From positions 1 through 30,200 of the forward strand of contig CAZJQO010000006.1 of the NCBI GenBank assembly GCA_964548595.1: a stretch of 30,200 bases of DNA, written 5' to 3'. The notes below the pieces were generated by a model, which was given only the letters and a program-made list of their open reading frames with translations, had not been told where the DNA came from and searched no databases. Every line of letters starts with the position of its first letter. The stretch's first letter is position 1. This document shows positions 21,311 through 29,009 of this stretch, piece after piece. The stretch is from JAJYVH01 sp964548595. Its GTDB lineage: Archaea > Micrarchaeota > Micrarchaeia > Micrarchaeales > CABMGC01. Position numbers and translations under genes: made by a program.

Positions 21311-21997
21311 ATGCAGTGTTCGATACTGAGCGATAAAATAGCGGCCTGCAGGCTCTGCCCCAGACTGGTGAGATACAGGGAGAGCGTGAGGCCTGCGAAG
21401 CGCTTTGCAGGCTGGGACTACTGGCACAAGCCTGTGCCGGGCTTCGGCGACATAAACGCAAGACTGCTCATTGTAGGCCTGGCCCCGTCTGCGCACGGAG
21501 GCAACAGGACAGGCAGGATATTCACTGGAGACGCGTCGGGCAGCTTCCTCTTCAGGGCGATCTACGACGCCGGCATGTCCAACAGGCCGGAGTCGGTAAG
21601 CGTTGGCGACGGCCTGGAGCTCAGGGATGTTTACGTCACTGCAGTGGTCAAGTGCGCGCCTCCGGGAGACAGGCCGGAGCGCATGGAGGCGCAAAGGTGC
21701 GTAGCCGCGTTCTTCGCAAACGAGCTTGCGGAACTGAAGAAAGTAAGGGTGATAGTGCCGCTCGGCGCCTTTGCCTTCAAGTGGCTCGGGTTCGCTCTGG
21801 GCCGGATCGGCATAGACGCAAGCGAACTGCGCAGTTTCGAGCATGGCGGGGTGTATGCCGCAGGGCCCTACAGCGTGCTGGCATCATACCACGTCTCGCC
21901 AAGGAACACTAACACAGGCACGCTCACGTATCCTGAATTTGTTAAGCTGCTCAGGAAAGGGAAGAGGATGGCCTACTCTCCTTTCCTAAAAGACTGA
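21311..21997 (+). CDS. uracil-DNA glycosylase, family 5 (UDGb-like)
   Basis: UDGb removes uracil and some other deaminated bases from DNA. The 228-residue protein has cysteines C13, C16, C115 and C130, fitting the [4Fe-4S] ligands (ACRLCPRL, VKCAPPG, RC at 129-130). GLAPSAHGGNRTGRIFTGD at 56-74 is the family 5 motif A, which lacks the catalytic Asp/Asn of family 1 and 4. HVSPRNTNTG (H194) matches the H-P-S-P-R-N-x-N-T-G motif B, with Val in place of Pro. The W-D-Y-W-H-K-P-V-P-G-F-G segment at 35-46 is also typical. The length is normal. The gene follows the HTH regulator by 20 nt without its own promoter. Confidence 0.93.
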   Translation: MQCSILSDKIAACRLCPRLVRYRESVRPAKRFAGWDYWHKPVPGFGDINARLLIVGLAPSAHGGNRTGRIFTGDASGSFLFRAIYDAGMSNRPESVSVGDGLELRDVYVTAVVKCAPPGDRPERMEAQRCVAAFFANELAELKKVRVIVPLGAFAFKWLGFALGRIGIDASELRSFEHGGVYAAGPYSVLASYHVSPRNTNTGTLTYPEFVKLLRKGKRMAYSPFLKD

Positions 21998-22006
21998 AAT
22001 ACAGCA

Positions 22007-22528
22007 TTACTTCCTCTGCGCAGCTGCGGTATCTGTAAATCCATCTACAAAACTTTTTATTGCCTCTACGTAGCCGATTCTTTCATTTATTTTTTCCAGC
22101 ACCTCATCGCGGCTCAAGGTGAGCGCATTTCCTTCCATTGATTCAGGATGCGGGAAGAGCACCTTGCTGTACTCTGCATCTTCCCCGGTTTCTGCTACCT
22201 CCTTCGCCTGCCTGTAATATTTCAGGCAGTCCCCTAATACATACTCTTTCGATATCTTTGTTATGTTGCCTAGAGACCTGTTAGAACGCCAGGTGGCTAT
22301 CAGCTCCAGCAGCCTGATATCCGCTATGGCGAGAGGCGATCCCCCTTTTTTGATCTCCTCGTGTGCGTAGTAAGAGTACCATAACTTGCTTTCTCCCTCC
22401 CTAATGGGCCTCAAGTAATATTTATTTCCGAAAAAAGCTTCAGATATGCTTTTCTGAGCCCTGTCAATCACAGCACGCGCATCTGCCAGCCCTGGCGTCT
22501 CCTTCACGCCGCCTCTTAAAGCATCCAT
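22007..22528 (-). CDS. hypothetical protein
   Basis: This 173-residue, largely helical soluble protein was not recognised. It begins MDALRGGVKETPGLADARAV and ends with TDTAAAQRK. A Tyr-rich LWYSYYAHEEIKKGG near residue 50 and KYYRQAKEVAETGEDAEYS near 105 are visible. No membrane segment or known motif was found. The start is well supported: GAGGCGA lies six bases before ATG 22528 and TTATAAAG (minus strand, about 22574-22582) is a TATA box at the right distance. Codon use is more AT-rich than in the adjacent glycosylase. It borders the accessory patch with the HicA remnant and the second ATPase, so it may be part of the same acquired material. Confidence 0.65.
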   Translation of the reverse strand: MDALRGGVKETPGLADARAVIDRAQKSISEAFFGNKYYLRPIREGESKLWYSYYAHEEIKKGGSPLAIADIRLLELIATWRSNRSLGNITKISKEYVLGDCLKYYRQAKEVAETGEDAEYSKVLFPHPESMEGNALTLSRDEVLEKINERIGYVEAIKSFVDGFTDTAAAQRK

Positions 22529-22601
22529 TTGCTCGCCTCGAATACCAGATAATTAGGGTACTCTCTAGCTAGCCCTTTATAACAATTCGCTTAGCTCTGA
22601 G

Positions 22602-22799
22602 GAGCGAGAAACCCACACCATTTATGGGTGGGATGAACGCGAGGGCGAAATGAAGTCCGAAAATATGATCGCGGTTCCAGCCCACAGGCCTATAGGCAAG
22701 GGAATGGTGAGAACCATAATCAGGGAAGCGGACCTCTCAGTAGACGAATCCAGTAACCTGCTATACTCGGGCCATATCGGATTACGCTTGTCGCCGTAA
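22602..22799 (+). pseudogene. HicA toxin remnant
   Basis: The plus-strand frame reads ETHTIYGWDEREGEMKSEN and MIAVPAHRPIGKGMVRTIIR, then EADLSVDE, before losing similarity and ending at TAA 22797-22799. HicA mRNA interferases end with G-S-H-H-x-Y, then V-P-x-H, K-G-x-x-R-x-I-I-R-x-A-x-x-S-x-x-E-F. The N-terminal part and the catalytic G-S-H-H are missing or changed (E-T-H-T), and no HicB antitoxin is adjacent. It is a decayed toxin fragment. Confidence 0.6.
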
Positions 22800-22816
22800 G
22801 GCACGAGGCGGAATGA

Positions 22817-22936
22817 TCAGGGCGTCGTGTACCTGTTGGTCCACTGGCTCGTGTAAGACACGCCGCTCGGCACGCCGTTGTTCCCGCTGCCGCTGTAGTC
22901 GTTCGCGTTGCCGTTGAGTGGCCACCAGCCGGCGGG
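22817..22936 (-). pseudogene. LamG-pilin fragment, copy 3
   Basis: The minus strand reads PAGWWPLNGNANDYSGSGNN, then GVPSGVSYTSQWTNRYTTP and TGA at 22817-22819. It matches copy 2 (12152-12275) almost base for base, including the same Y-T-T-P-stop end, with one codon fewer in the middle. No pilin N terminus precedes it. As with copy 1, it lies antisense and about 70 nt upstream of a DUF4143 ATPase gene. Confidence 0.65.
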
Positions 22937-22959
22937 CTGTTCCTATAACTTTGTACTTA

Positions 22960-22990
22960 TACTACAAAGATTTAATAAATCTTTGTAGTA
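22960..22990 (+). promoter_or_regulatory. 31-bp palindrome in the ATPase 2 promoter
   Basis: Perfect 14-bp arms (TACTACAAAGATTT and AAATCTTTGTAGTA) surround the spacer AAT. A further partial copy, CTTTGTA, lies at 22949-22955. The palindrome covers the TATA-like TTTAATAAAT (22971-22980), about 30 nt before the GTG start at 23007. This looks like a high-affinity operator, or an RNA hairpin at the very 5' end. Confidence 0.7.
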
Positions 22991-23006
22991 GTATATAATT
23001 GATTTT

Positions 23007-24308
23007 GTGATATCTGTTGATGCTATAAAGGCGGTCATAGCGGATCAGGAGCACGACTTCAAGGTGCAGATGTCGTCGAGCCGCATGATAGCGAGGGAGT
23101 TTGACATAGACGAGCAGAAGCTGTCGAACGGAGCGGTTGGGATAATAACTGGAATCAGAAGATGCGGGAAATCTGTGTTGGCCCAGCTTTCCTTCTCCGG
23201 GAAGAGTTTCGGCTACATAAACTTCGAGGATGCTAGACTCTCCATTACTGCCAGCGAGCTGAACAAGGTGCTCGAGGCGATATACTCGTTGAAGGGACCG
23301 GCAAGCCGCATGGTGCTCGATGAGATACAGAACATTGCCGGATGGGAGAAATTCGCAAGCAGGCTTGCAGCATCAAAGAAAGTCATAATCACAGGCAGCA
23401 ACGCCAGACTGATGAGCAAGGAACTTGCTACCTATATGGTGGGCAGGCACATAGATTTCGAGCTTTTCCCGTTCAGTTTTCGCGAGTTTCTAGCGTACAA
23501 GTCCATAAACTACAGCAAAGCACATACCTACACGACCGAGGGCAAGGCGGCTCTGATGAAAGCACTGGAAGAGTATGCGAAGATTGGCGGCATGCCGCAA
23601 GCCCTTGCACTAGGAAGGGGATACCTGGCCGGCCTATACACTGAGATACTTGAAAGGGACGTTGCGCAGAGATATAATGTGAGGCACACGGCAGAGCTCA
23701 AGGAACTCGCAAACTACCTCGCAAGCAATTTTGCAAGCGAGATAACCTCAAACAAACTGAAGCACATAGTGAACATAAGGACGGCAAACACAGTAAGCAA
23801 ATGGATTGAGCACCTCGAAAGCACATATCTCTTCTTCAGGCTTGAAAGGTTCTCAAGCAAGCTTAAGGATCGAATAAAAGCCCCGAAAAAGGTTTATATG
23901 ATCGATACAGGAATGCTCTGCTCCGTTTTCAGGGAGGCGGAGGGCATGAGGGGCAGGCTCATGGAAAACCTCGCGGCGATAGAGATAAAGAGAAGGATGG
24001 CATACTGGCACAGGGACTGGAGCCTGTATTACTGGAAGGGCCCCCGGCAGGAAGAAGTAGACTTCCTGCTCAGGAAGTCGGGAAGAACGCGCGCCCTAGT
24101 GCAGATTACCCGCGCATCAGACAGGAACGAGATAAAAGAGCGGGAACTCAAGTCGCTTTTGAGTGCGAGTGCGGATCAGAGGTGCAGCAACCTGATTATG
24201 ATCAGCTGGGACTACTCCGGGGAAATAAAACTGGGGAGCAAGATGGTGAAGGTTGTTCCATTCTTGAGGTGGCTTGTTGACTACGAGCCCAAGAATGGGC
24301 CCGTGTAG
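23007..24308 (+). CDS. AAA ATPase with DUF4143 domain, copy 2
   Basis: This 433-residue paralogue of the 10876-12150 gene has Walker A GIRRCGKSV at 49-57, Walker B MVLDEIQN with D105-E106, and the sensor region IITGSNARLMSKELATYM, then GRHIDFELFPFSFREFLAYK. The C-terminal DUF4143 part has YYWKGPRQEEVDFLLRKSG and LVQITRAS, a PD-(D/E)XK-like core. The two paralogues align along their whole length, with blocks such as RGRLMEN shared. The start is GTG 23007, aligned with the N terminus of copy 1 and placed just after the palindrome. An antisense LamG fragment lies just upstream, as for copy 1. The role of this family is unsettled. Confidence 0.9.
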   Translation: MISVDAIKAVIADQEHDFKVQMSSSRMIAREFDIDEQKLSNGAVGIITGIRRCGKSVLAQLSFSGKSFGYINFEDARLSITASELNKVLEAIYSLKGPASRMVLDEIQNIAGWEKFASRLAASKKVIITGSNARLMSKELATYMVGRHIDFELFPFSFREFLAYKSINYSKAHTYTTEGKAALMKALEEYAKIGGMPQALALGRGYLAGLYTEILERDVAQRYNVRHTAELKELANYLASNFASEITSNKLKHIVNIRTANTVSKWIEHLESTYLFFRLERFSSKLKDRIKAPKKVYMIDTGMLCSVFREAEGMRGRLMENLAAIEIKRRMAYWHRDWSLYYWKGPRQEEVDFLLRKSGRTRALVQITRASDRNEIKERELKSLLSASADQRCSNLIMISWDYSGEIKLGSKMVKVVPFLRWLVDYEPKNGPV

Positions 24309-24357
24309 AGAACAGGGCTCTGCTGGCAAAGGAGTCGCGCCTGCACAGCTGCAGGAT

Positions 24358-24373
24358 GCTCGGAGAACCGAGC
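24358..24373 (+). terminator. small stem-loop after ATPase 2
   Basis: GCTCGG (24358-24363) and CCGAGC (24368-24373) pair perfectly around the tetraloop AGAA, about 50 nt past the ATPase stop. No T-tract follows, so terminator function is uncertain. The rest of 24309-24453 shows no gene. Confidence 0.3.
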
Positions 24374-24453
24374 AATATGATTCTGCCGCATTCCCCTCCT
24401 ATTCTTCCACGGCAGCAACACTCGGACTCGTGTTTGTCGTCGTAATTTTCAGT

Positions 24454-24524
24454 TGGAGGCAAGGAGAATCGGACTCCTGCCTGCAGAATGTCAATCTGCC
24501 ATCCTGCCACTAGACGATGCCTCC
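24454..24524 (-). tRNA. tRNA-Val (anticodon GAC)
   Basis: A 71-nt cloverleaf on the minus strand: acceptor GGAGGCA / TGCCTCC (7 bp), D-arm GTCT / GGAT with two G-T pairs and a G-G in the loop, anticodon arm GCAGA / TCTGC with the 7-base loop TTGACAT (anticodon GAC), a 4-base variable loop AGGC, T-arm AGGAG / CTCCT with loop TCCGATT, and discriminator A. There is no intron and no encoded CCA. Position 55 is C instead of the nearly universal T, and position 9 is C. It lies 24 nt downstream of rnz, whose product would mature its 3' end. Confidence 0.85.
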
Positions 24525-24548
24525 ACGCTCTTTCTTTCTTTGCTAAGG

Positions 24549-25442
24549 TTAAATAACAAGGCTGTAGCCGTCCCTTGCAACCACCGAGTTCCTGAACACT
24601 TTCCTGGCATCGCTCAGCATCTGCACGTCGCTCCTGTGCCTAGCGCTTATGTGAGTCAGCAGCAGCATCTTCACTCCAGCTCGCTTTGCCAGCAGGGCTG
24701 CCTCTCCCGCTGTGGAGTGCTTCCTGTGCTCCGCCATCTTCTGCTCCGCTGTCACGTAAGATGACTCGTGTATGAGCAGGTCTGCCCCCCTCGCCGCCTC
24801 CAGCGTCTCGCGCACAGGCCTCGTGTCGGTGGCGTACACAATCTTCTTGCCGGGCTGATTCCATGCAAGCTCCTTCAGCGTTATGCTTCTGCCCTTCACC
24901 GCCAGCCTGCCCCTCTTCTGCAGCTCGGCGAACATGGCGCCCTTGACCCCGAGCCTGACCGCCAGTTCCTTCCTGAACTTCAGCCTGTCGTTCTCCTTGA
25001 AGACGTAGCCGTAGGTGGGCACTGTGTGCTGCAGCCTGAAGGCGCTTACAGAATAGTCCTTGCGCTCGTATATCTTGCCCGCCCTGACCCCCTTTATCTC
25101 TATCTGGTAGTTGATCATCGCCCTGTCGAACACTATCAGGTTGCGCACCTGCGCCTCTTCGCCCTTCGGCACGAAGATGTAAAGCGGTTCCTTCCTGTTC
25201 AGCAGCGCCATGGTGCGTATCAGGCCAGCTATCCCTATAGTGTGGTCGCCGTGCATGTGGCTTATGAATACCGCCTTTACCCTGACCGCGTTTATGCCGT
25301 ATTCAAGCATCTGGAACTGCGTGCCCTCTCCGCAGTCGAAGAGCAGCACCTCGCCTTCGCGGACGATTGCTACGCTGGGCATGCGCCTCTCCTTTGTAGG
25401 CGCCGAACCAGCGGTTCCCAGCATTACTACCTTTACCGCCAT
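24549..25442 (-). CDS. rnz: ribonuclease Z (tRNA 3' endonuclease)
   Basis: RNase Z cuts tRNA precursors after the discriminator base. The 297-residue protein has the metallo-beta-lactamase motif SHMHGDHTIG (H62, H64, D66, H67) and the preceding LLFDCGEGTQFQ, then the tRNA-arm region (about 150-180), HTVPTYGYVF (the P-x-x-G-Y-type segment), YATDTRP with the metal Asp, HESSY (the motif typical of RNase Z) and a final LLTHISARH. The length is normal. ATG 25442 follows the NFACT gene stop by three bases, so it is probably in the same operon. The next feature downstream is tRNA-Val, a substrate class. Confidence 0.96.
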   Translation of the reverse strand: MAVKVVMLGTAGSAPTKERRMPSVAIVREGEVLLFDCGEGTQFQMLEYGINAVRVKAVFISHMHGDHTIGIAGLIRTMALLNRKEPLYIFVPKGEEAQVRNLIVFDRAMINYQIEIKGVRAGKIYERKDYSVSAFRLQHTVPTYGYVFKENDRLKFRKELAVRLGVKGAMFAELQKRGRLAVKGRSITLKELAWNQPGKKIVYATDTRPVRETLEAARGADLLIHESSYVTAEQKMAEHRKHSTAGEAALLAKRAGVKMLLLTHISARHRSDVQMLSDARKVFRNSVVARDGYSLVI

Positions 25443-25445
25443 ACT

Positions 25446-26381
25446 TCACAACTCGACTCTTACGCTCTTCTTCTTTGCATCAACGCTTTTTACCCTTATG
25501 CTGCCCGCGCCCCCAAGCTCCTTTGCGTCCTTCGGCCTCAGCTTCTTCGCCTCTGCGAGCAGCAGGTTGAGCTCATTCATCTTGCCGAAGATCGCGTTGG
25601 CGGCGTTCCTGTACTCCGCTGCCTCCTTCTCGTTCTCCCTAATCTGCTCCCTCAGCTTCCCTACGCTCTTCCTCAGCTCCTCCGCCTCCCTGATCTTTGC
25701 CTCGTCCCTGCCGCTGCTGCGCTCGGCCAGATAAACGTTGTCGAGCAGCTTGCTCAGCGTCTCGAACCTGACCTTGTTCGCATCTCTATCGTGCTCGTAC
25801 TTCTCCAGCGCCTCTATCGTGAAATCCAGCAGCTTGCCGCTCTTCTGGTAGAGCGCTGGCTCCGGGTGCTCCAGCGCCTTGGCAGCGTCCTGGTACGCGC
25901 CCGTCCTGCCCCTCTGCGCCGGGAACGAGTAGAGCATTCCCTTCCTCAAGCTCCTGTCGCTGAAGCTCACGCTCCTGTACGCAAGCTCCACCAGCCCCTT
26001 GTCGTCGACAAGCACTATGTTGCCCTTTCCGAACATCTCCAGCACCATGATGATGCTCCTCCTGCCCTCGAACTCAAGAACAAGTATCCTGTCCTCGCCG
26101 TGCTGCAGCACGTCCCTGAGCCTGCATGCATCAAGCGCCTTCCTTACCGCAGCGGCAAACTGCGTAACCCCCTTCTTCCCCTCCCTGAACTCGGTCAGGT
26201 GTATGCTCCTGCCGGGGCTCACGAAAGCAGCCAGCTCCCTGCGTTCCCTGGAGAAAGTGATCAGGAAGTTTTCAGACCCGAGGTCGTAGAAGCTCTTGAA
26301 GTAGGCGTGCTGGAGGGCGCCGCTCAGCTCCCTGGCCATCAGCGCTATTTCTATGGAGGAAAGGGGGCGTATGCCTGGCAC
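25446..26381 (-). CDS. NFACT (Rqc2/RqcH-like) protein lacking the C-terminal NFACT-R domain
   Basis: NFACT proteins bind the obstructed large ribosomal subunit and recruit tRNA to tag stalled chains. The 311-residue protein has the NFACT-N domain (about 1-175: ALQHAYFKSFYDLGSENFLI, FVSPGRSIHLTEF and a GKGNIVLVDDKG loop), a helical linker, and a coiled coil (about 215-290, REAEELRKSVGKLREQIREN). It ends SIRVKSVDAKKKSVRVEL, just where the second half, including NFACT-R, normally begins; full members are about 550-700 residues. GTG 26381 is chosen since GGAG precedes it and it lies six bases after the GGGPS stop. It may still bind ribosomes but would probably lack full elongation ability. Confidence 0.8.
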   Translation of the reverse strand: MPGIRPLSSIEIALMARELSGALQHAYFKSFYDLGSENFLITFSRERRELAAFVSPGRSIHLTEFREGKKGVTQFAAAVRKALDACRLRDVLQHGEDRILVLEFEGRRSIIMVLEMFGKGNIVLVDDKGLVELAYRSVSFSDRSLRKGMLYSFPAQRGRTGAYQDAAKALEHPEPALYQKSGKLLDFTIEALEKYEHDRDANKVRFETLSKLLDNVYLAERSSGRDEAKIREAEELRKSVGKLREQIRENEKEAAEYRNAANAIFGKMNELNLLLAEAKKLRPKDAKELGGAGSIRVKSVDAKKKSVRVEL

Positions 26382-26387
26382 TCTCCA

Positions 26388-27179
26388 CTACCTCTTCTTC
26401 CTTCCCTCCTCCTTGGCAACTTTTGCGAAGTCCTCCACCATCTTCTTAGTGTTGCCTTTCTCCTGCAGCACCGCGCCGATCTGCGCTATGTCGGCGCCAG
26501 CCTTGTACACCTGCCTCAGGCTCTCCGCCTCCCTTATGCCGCCGCCCACTATGTACGGGACGGTTGTGGACTTCCTGACAGCGCTTATTATGCCTGGCGG
26601 TATGGGGCCGAAGCCCTGGAGCTGCGGGTTCGAGCCGGCGTCCGTTATTATGAGCCTGTTGCCAAGGAATTCGCCTGCGTTTGCAAGCGCTGCAGCGATC
26701 TTTGGCTTGTTCCTCGGCACCACGTTGGCGTCGCCGACCCAGCCCACAGTGCCGCCCGGCTCCACCACTATGTAGCCCACAGGCAGCGGCTCTATCTTCA
26801 GCTGCTTTATCAACGGGGCTGCAAGCATCTGCGCCTGTATGATCCAGTACGGGTTCCTTGCGTTGAGCAGCGACATGAAGTATACAGCATCAGCGTACTT
26901 TGTTACAGTGGCTATGTTGCCCGGGAAGAGCACCACCGGGGTGCCGCCTGCTTTCTCCCTTATGCCCCTGGTTACGTTGTCGAGCAGCTCGCCCTGTGCG
27001 CCTATGCTGCCGCCTATCAGCAGCAGGTCGGCCCCGCTCTCTATGCTGTCCACGCCTACGCGTATCGCATCCTTTTCCTTGTCGTAGTCCGCCGGATCTA
27101 TGAGCATAAACAGGAGCGCGCCCTTGTTGCCGAGCTCGTCGTTTATGTACTTCTCTATCTTTCCTATCTTCATCGACAT
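26388..27179 (-). CDS. geranylgeranylglyceryl phosphate synthase (GGGPS)
   Basis: GGGPS joins geranylgeranyl diphosphate to sn-glycerol-1-phosphate, forming the first ether bond of archaeal lipids. The 263-residue TIM-barrel protein shows LIDPADYDKEKDA near 26-38, LLLIGGSIG, VVLFPGNIATVTKYADAVYF, a YWIIQAQM helix, the substrate segment YIVVEPGGTVGWVGD (about 135-150), TDAGSNPQLQG and YIVGGGIRE, which bind phosphate. The NPYWII and EPGGTVGWVGD features fit the group II enzymes. ATG 27179 follows GAGTGATTTA, the ribosome-site form seen at other genes here; ATG 27173 is an alternative. It is in a minus-strand cluster with the epimerase and the NFACT protein. Together with the Tes-like gene it shows ether-lipid capacity. 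Confidence 0.95.
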   Translation of the reverse strand: MSMKIGKIEKYINDELGNKGALLFMLIDPADYDKEKDAIRVGVDSIESGADLLLIGGSIGAQGELLDNVTRGIREKAGGTPVVLFPGNIATVTKYADAVYFMSLLNARNPYWIIQAQMLAAPLIKQLKIEPLPVGYIVVEPGGTVGWVGDANVVPRNKPKIAAALANAGEFLGNRLIITDAGSNPQLQGFGPIPPGIISAVRKSTTVPYIVGGGIREAESLRQVYKAGADIAQIGAVLQEKGNTKKMVEDFAKVAKEEGRKKR

Positions 27180-27198
27180 TAAATCACTCTAAACAAAA

Positions 27199-28170
27199 TC
27201 AGCCCGCACCCCTGCGTATGAAGTCGTCAACGAGCTTCTTGCCGCCCTGCTCCACGTGCACCCTTGGCTCCCAGCCGAGGTCCTTCTTTATACTGCCTAT
27301 GGCCGGCTCCCTGTCGGCTGTGATGAATCTGAGCTCGTCGCTGTCTATGTTCCTTGTCTTTGCGAGCAGCTTTACCACTATCTCCTGCACGTGCTTCGTT
27401 GGCGCTGCCACGCCGAGCATGCCCGAGGCGAGCTTCATCAGGTATTCCTGCGTGTGCCCGTCCCCGTCGCTGATGTTGTATATCTTGTTGATGCAGGCGC
27501 TCCTCTTCTTCATAACCATCACCATGGCGTCGATCACGTCGTCTATGTGCACCATGGGCAGGCGGTTGTCGCCCCTGCCTATTATAACAACGTTGCCCTC
27601 CTTCAGCGCCTTGAAGATCTTGAAGAACGAGTGCTCGAAGCTGGGTCCGTATATGGTGGCTATGCGCAGTATCGTGTATGGCGCCCCGCTCTTCATCACT
27701 TCCTGCTCCGCGAGCATCTTCGTGTAGCCGTACTTGTCCGTGGCGAAAGGCTCGGTGCTCTCGTCTATTATGCCCTTCCTCTTGTTGCCGTAAACGTCTG
27801 TTGTGCTTGTGAACACGAGCCGCTTCACCTTGTTCTTCACGCACGCGGCGGCAACGTTCTTCGTGCCTTCTACGTTTATGAGCATCATTTCCTGCGTGCT
27901 CGCCTTTGTGTGCATGAGGCCCGCGGTATGGTACACCACTTCGGCTCCGCTGAACGCATCGTTGAGTTCATTCCTGTTTGTTATGTTGCCCATCATCGGT
28001 ATCGCTCCCGGAGGCAGCTCCCTTATCTCGCCCCTGTCCTTTATCAGCGCGCCGACGCTGTTGCCCTCTTCCAGCAGCCTCTTCACAAGCAGGTGCCCGA
28101 GCCTTCCGCTGGCGCCGGTCACCACTATCATCGGGTCGTCGTCTTTGCCGCTCTTTCCTGAGTTCTTCAT
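27199..28170 (-). CDS. NAD-dependent epimerase/dehydratase (extended SDR)
   Basis: The 323-residue extended short-chain dehydrogenase has MIVVTGASGRLGHLLVKRLL with the NAD(P) motif T-G-x-x-G-x-x-G near residues 17-25, a VFTSTTDVYG strand (catalytic S/T), Y-x-x-x-K as YGYTK (about 158-162), and LRIATIYGP. The C-terminal domain has NRLPMVHIDDVIDAMV and ends KKLVDDFIRRGAG. Such enzymes act on nucleotide sugars, or on sterol/isoprenoid-like substrates; the substrate is not clear. The neighbour is GGGPS, so a lipid link is possible, but sugar modification for glycolipids is equally likely. ATG 28170 is one base after the stop of the upstream gene (TAG-G-ATG). ATG 28131 is an alternative start at the fold itself. 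Confidence 0.88.
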   Translation of the reverse strand: MKNSGKSGKDDDPMIVVTGASGRLGHLLVKRLLEEGNSVGALIKDRGEIRELPPGAIPMMGNITNRNELNDAFSGAEVVYHTAGLMHTKASTQEMMLINVEGTKNVAAACVKNKVKRLVFTSTTDVYGNKRKGIIDESTEPFATDKYGYTKMLAEQEVMKSGAPYTILRIATIYGPSFEHSFFKIFKALKEGNVVIIGRGDNRLPMVHIDDVIDAMVMVMKKRSACINKIYNISDGDGHTQEYLMKLASGMLGVAAPTKHVQEIVVKLLAKTRNIDSDELRFITADREPAIGSIKKDLGWEPRVHVEQGGKKLVDDFIRRGAG

Positions 28171-28171
28171 C

Positions 28172-28978
28172 CTAGGCCTCGTTGAGTATGTTCTTAGCAA
28201 GGAACCTGGCGTAGCGCTCCGGCACGGTGCTCCTCGCATACTGCTGCCAGTCCTTGCCGAACGGCACGTATACGCTTATCCCGCTTCCCCTCTTGATCAG
28301 CCTGTTGGCTATCTTGCTCTTGTAGCCGAGCTGCAGCTCAAATACTATGTTCTTCACACTTCCGCTGCCGTTGAGCATCTTCCTTATCACTCCGTCCGGA
28401 GCTGACTGCACCACCATGCTGTTCACCACGCCCGCTATCTTCCTGAGCTTGGCGAAAGCGTGCGCTATGCTCTCCCTGTCGTTGTGCACGTCGTTGCAGA
28501 GCGCCTTTACAGCGCGTATGCTGTTCTTGTTGACCTTTATGTACTCGTCAGCCCTTGCGAGGTCGATGGCGTAGCCCACTCCCTTCGCGCCCTGCAGGAA
28601 GCGCGGCAGCTCGAACCTGTGGTCCCTGACATCGAGCCAGACAAACACTCCGTGCTTGTTCGCGGTGCCCAGTATCTCGTTCACTTTCTTCTCGGCTATC
28701 TCGCTAGATATTGCGTAGCCTATCTGTCCAAGGGGCACCTGCACGCTGGCCTTAAGGCCCAGCCTTGAAATGTTCCTTATCAGCTCCAGGTATGTGGTAG
28801 TTGCGTACCTCGCCTTAGTGGTATCCAGGGCGTCTCCGCTGAGGAAAGCCAGCGAAACGTGCATCTTTTTGCCGTTGAGCTCCCTGGCCTTCTCTATAGC
28901 AGAGTCCATCGTTGTACCCGCTATGTGCCTTCTTATAAGCCTATAGAGCAGTTTTTCGGCTATGGCGTGTTCTGCCAC
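28172..28978 (-). CDS. proline dehydrogenase-like TIM-barrel flavoprotein
   Basis: The 268-residue protein follows the PRODH pattern: GTTMDSAIEKARELNGKKMH, then a ASVQVPLGQIGYAIS strand (S-x-K-x-x-x-x-G region), VFVWLDVRDHRFE (V-x-x-D-x-E), IRAVKAL (the FAD-contacting V-K segment), FELQLGYKSKIANRLIKRG and VYVPFGKDWQQYARSTVPER near the end. In true PRODH the last segment is Y-x-x-R-R-x-x-E, where both arginines bind the proline carboxylate; here these positions are Ser-Thr. So the fold and FAD binding look kept, but proline may not be the substrate. GTG 28978 is preferred to TTG 28984 because GGGG lies six bases before it. It heads the minus-strand cluster. Confidence 0.75.
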   Translation of the reverse strand: MAEHAIAEKLLYRLIRRHIAGTTMDSAIEKARELNGKKMHVSLAFLSGDALDTTKARYATTTYLELIRNISRLGLKASVQVPLGQIGYAISSEIAEKKVNEILGTANKHGVFVWLDVRDHRFELPRFLQGAKGVGYAIDLARADEYIKVNKNSIRAVKALCNDVHNDRESIAHAFAKLRKIAGVVNSMVVQSAPDGVIRKMLNGSGSVKNIVFELQLGYKSKIANRLIKRGSGISVYVPFGKDWQQYARSTVPERYARFLAKNILNEA

Positions 28979-29009
28979 TTGCAACCCCTTGTTCCAGTCC
29001 GAGTCCTAA

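Noticed and set aside
26625..26640. GGTTCGAGCC T-loop-like motif as a second tRNA
   Set aside because: It lies inside the GGGPS coding sequence and no cloverleaf can be drawn around it.
24768..27182. An 804-codon open frame on the plus strand
   Set aside because: It is antisense to rnz, the NFACT gene and GGGPS, which have clear family motifs; GC-rich codon use opens the opposite strand.
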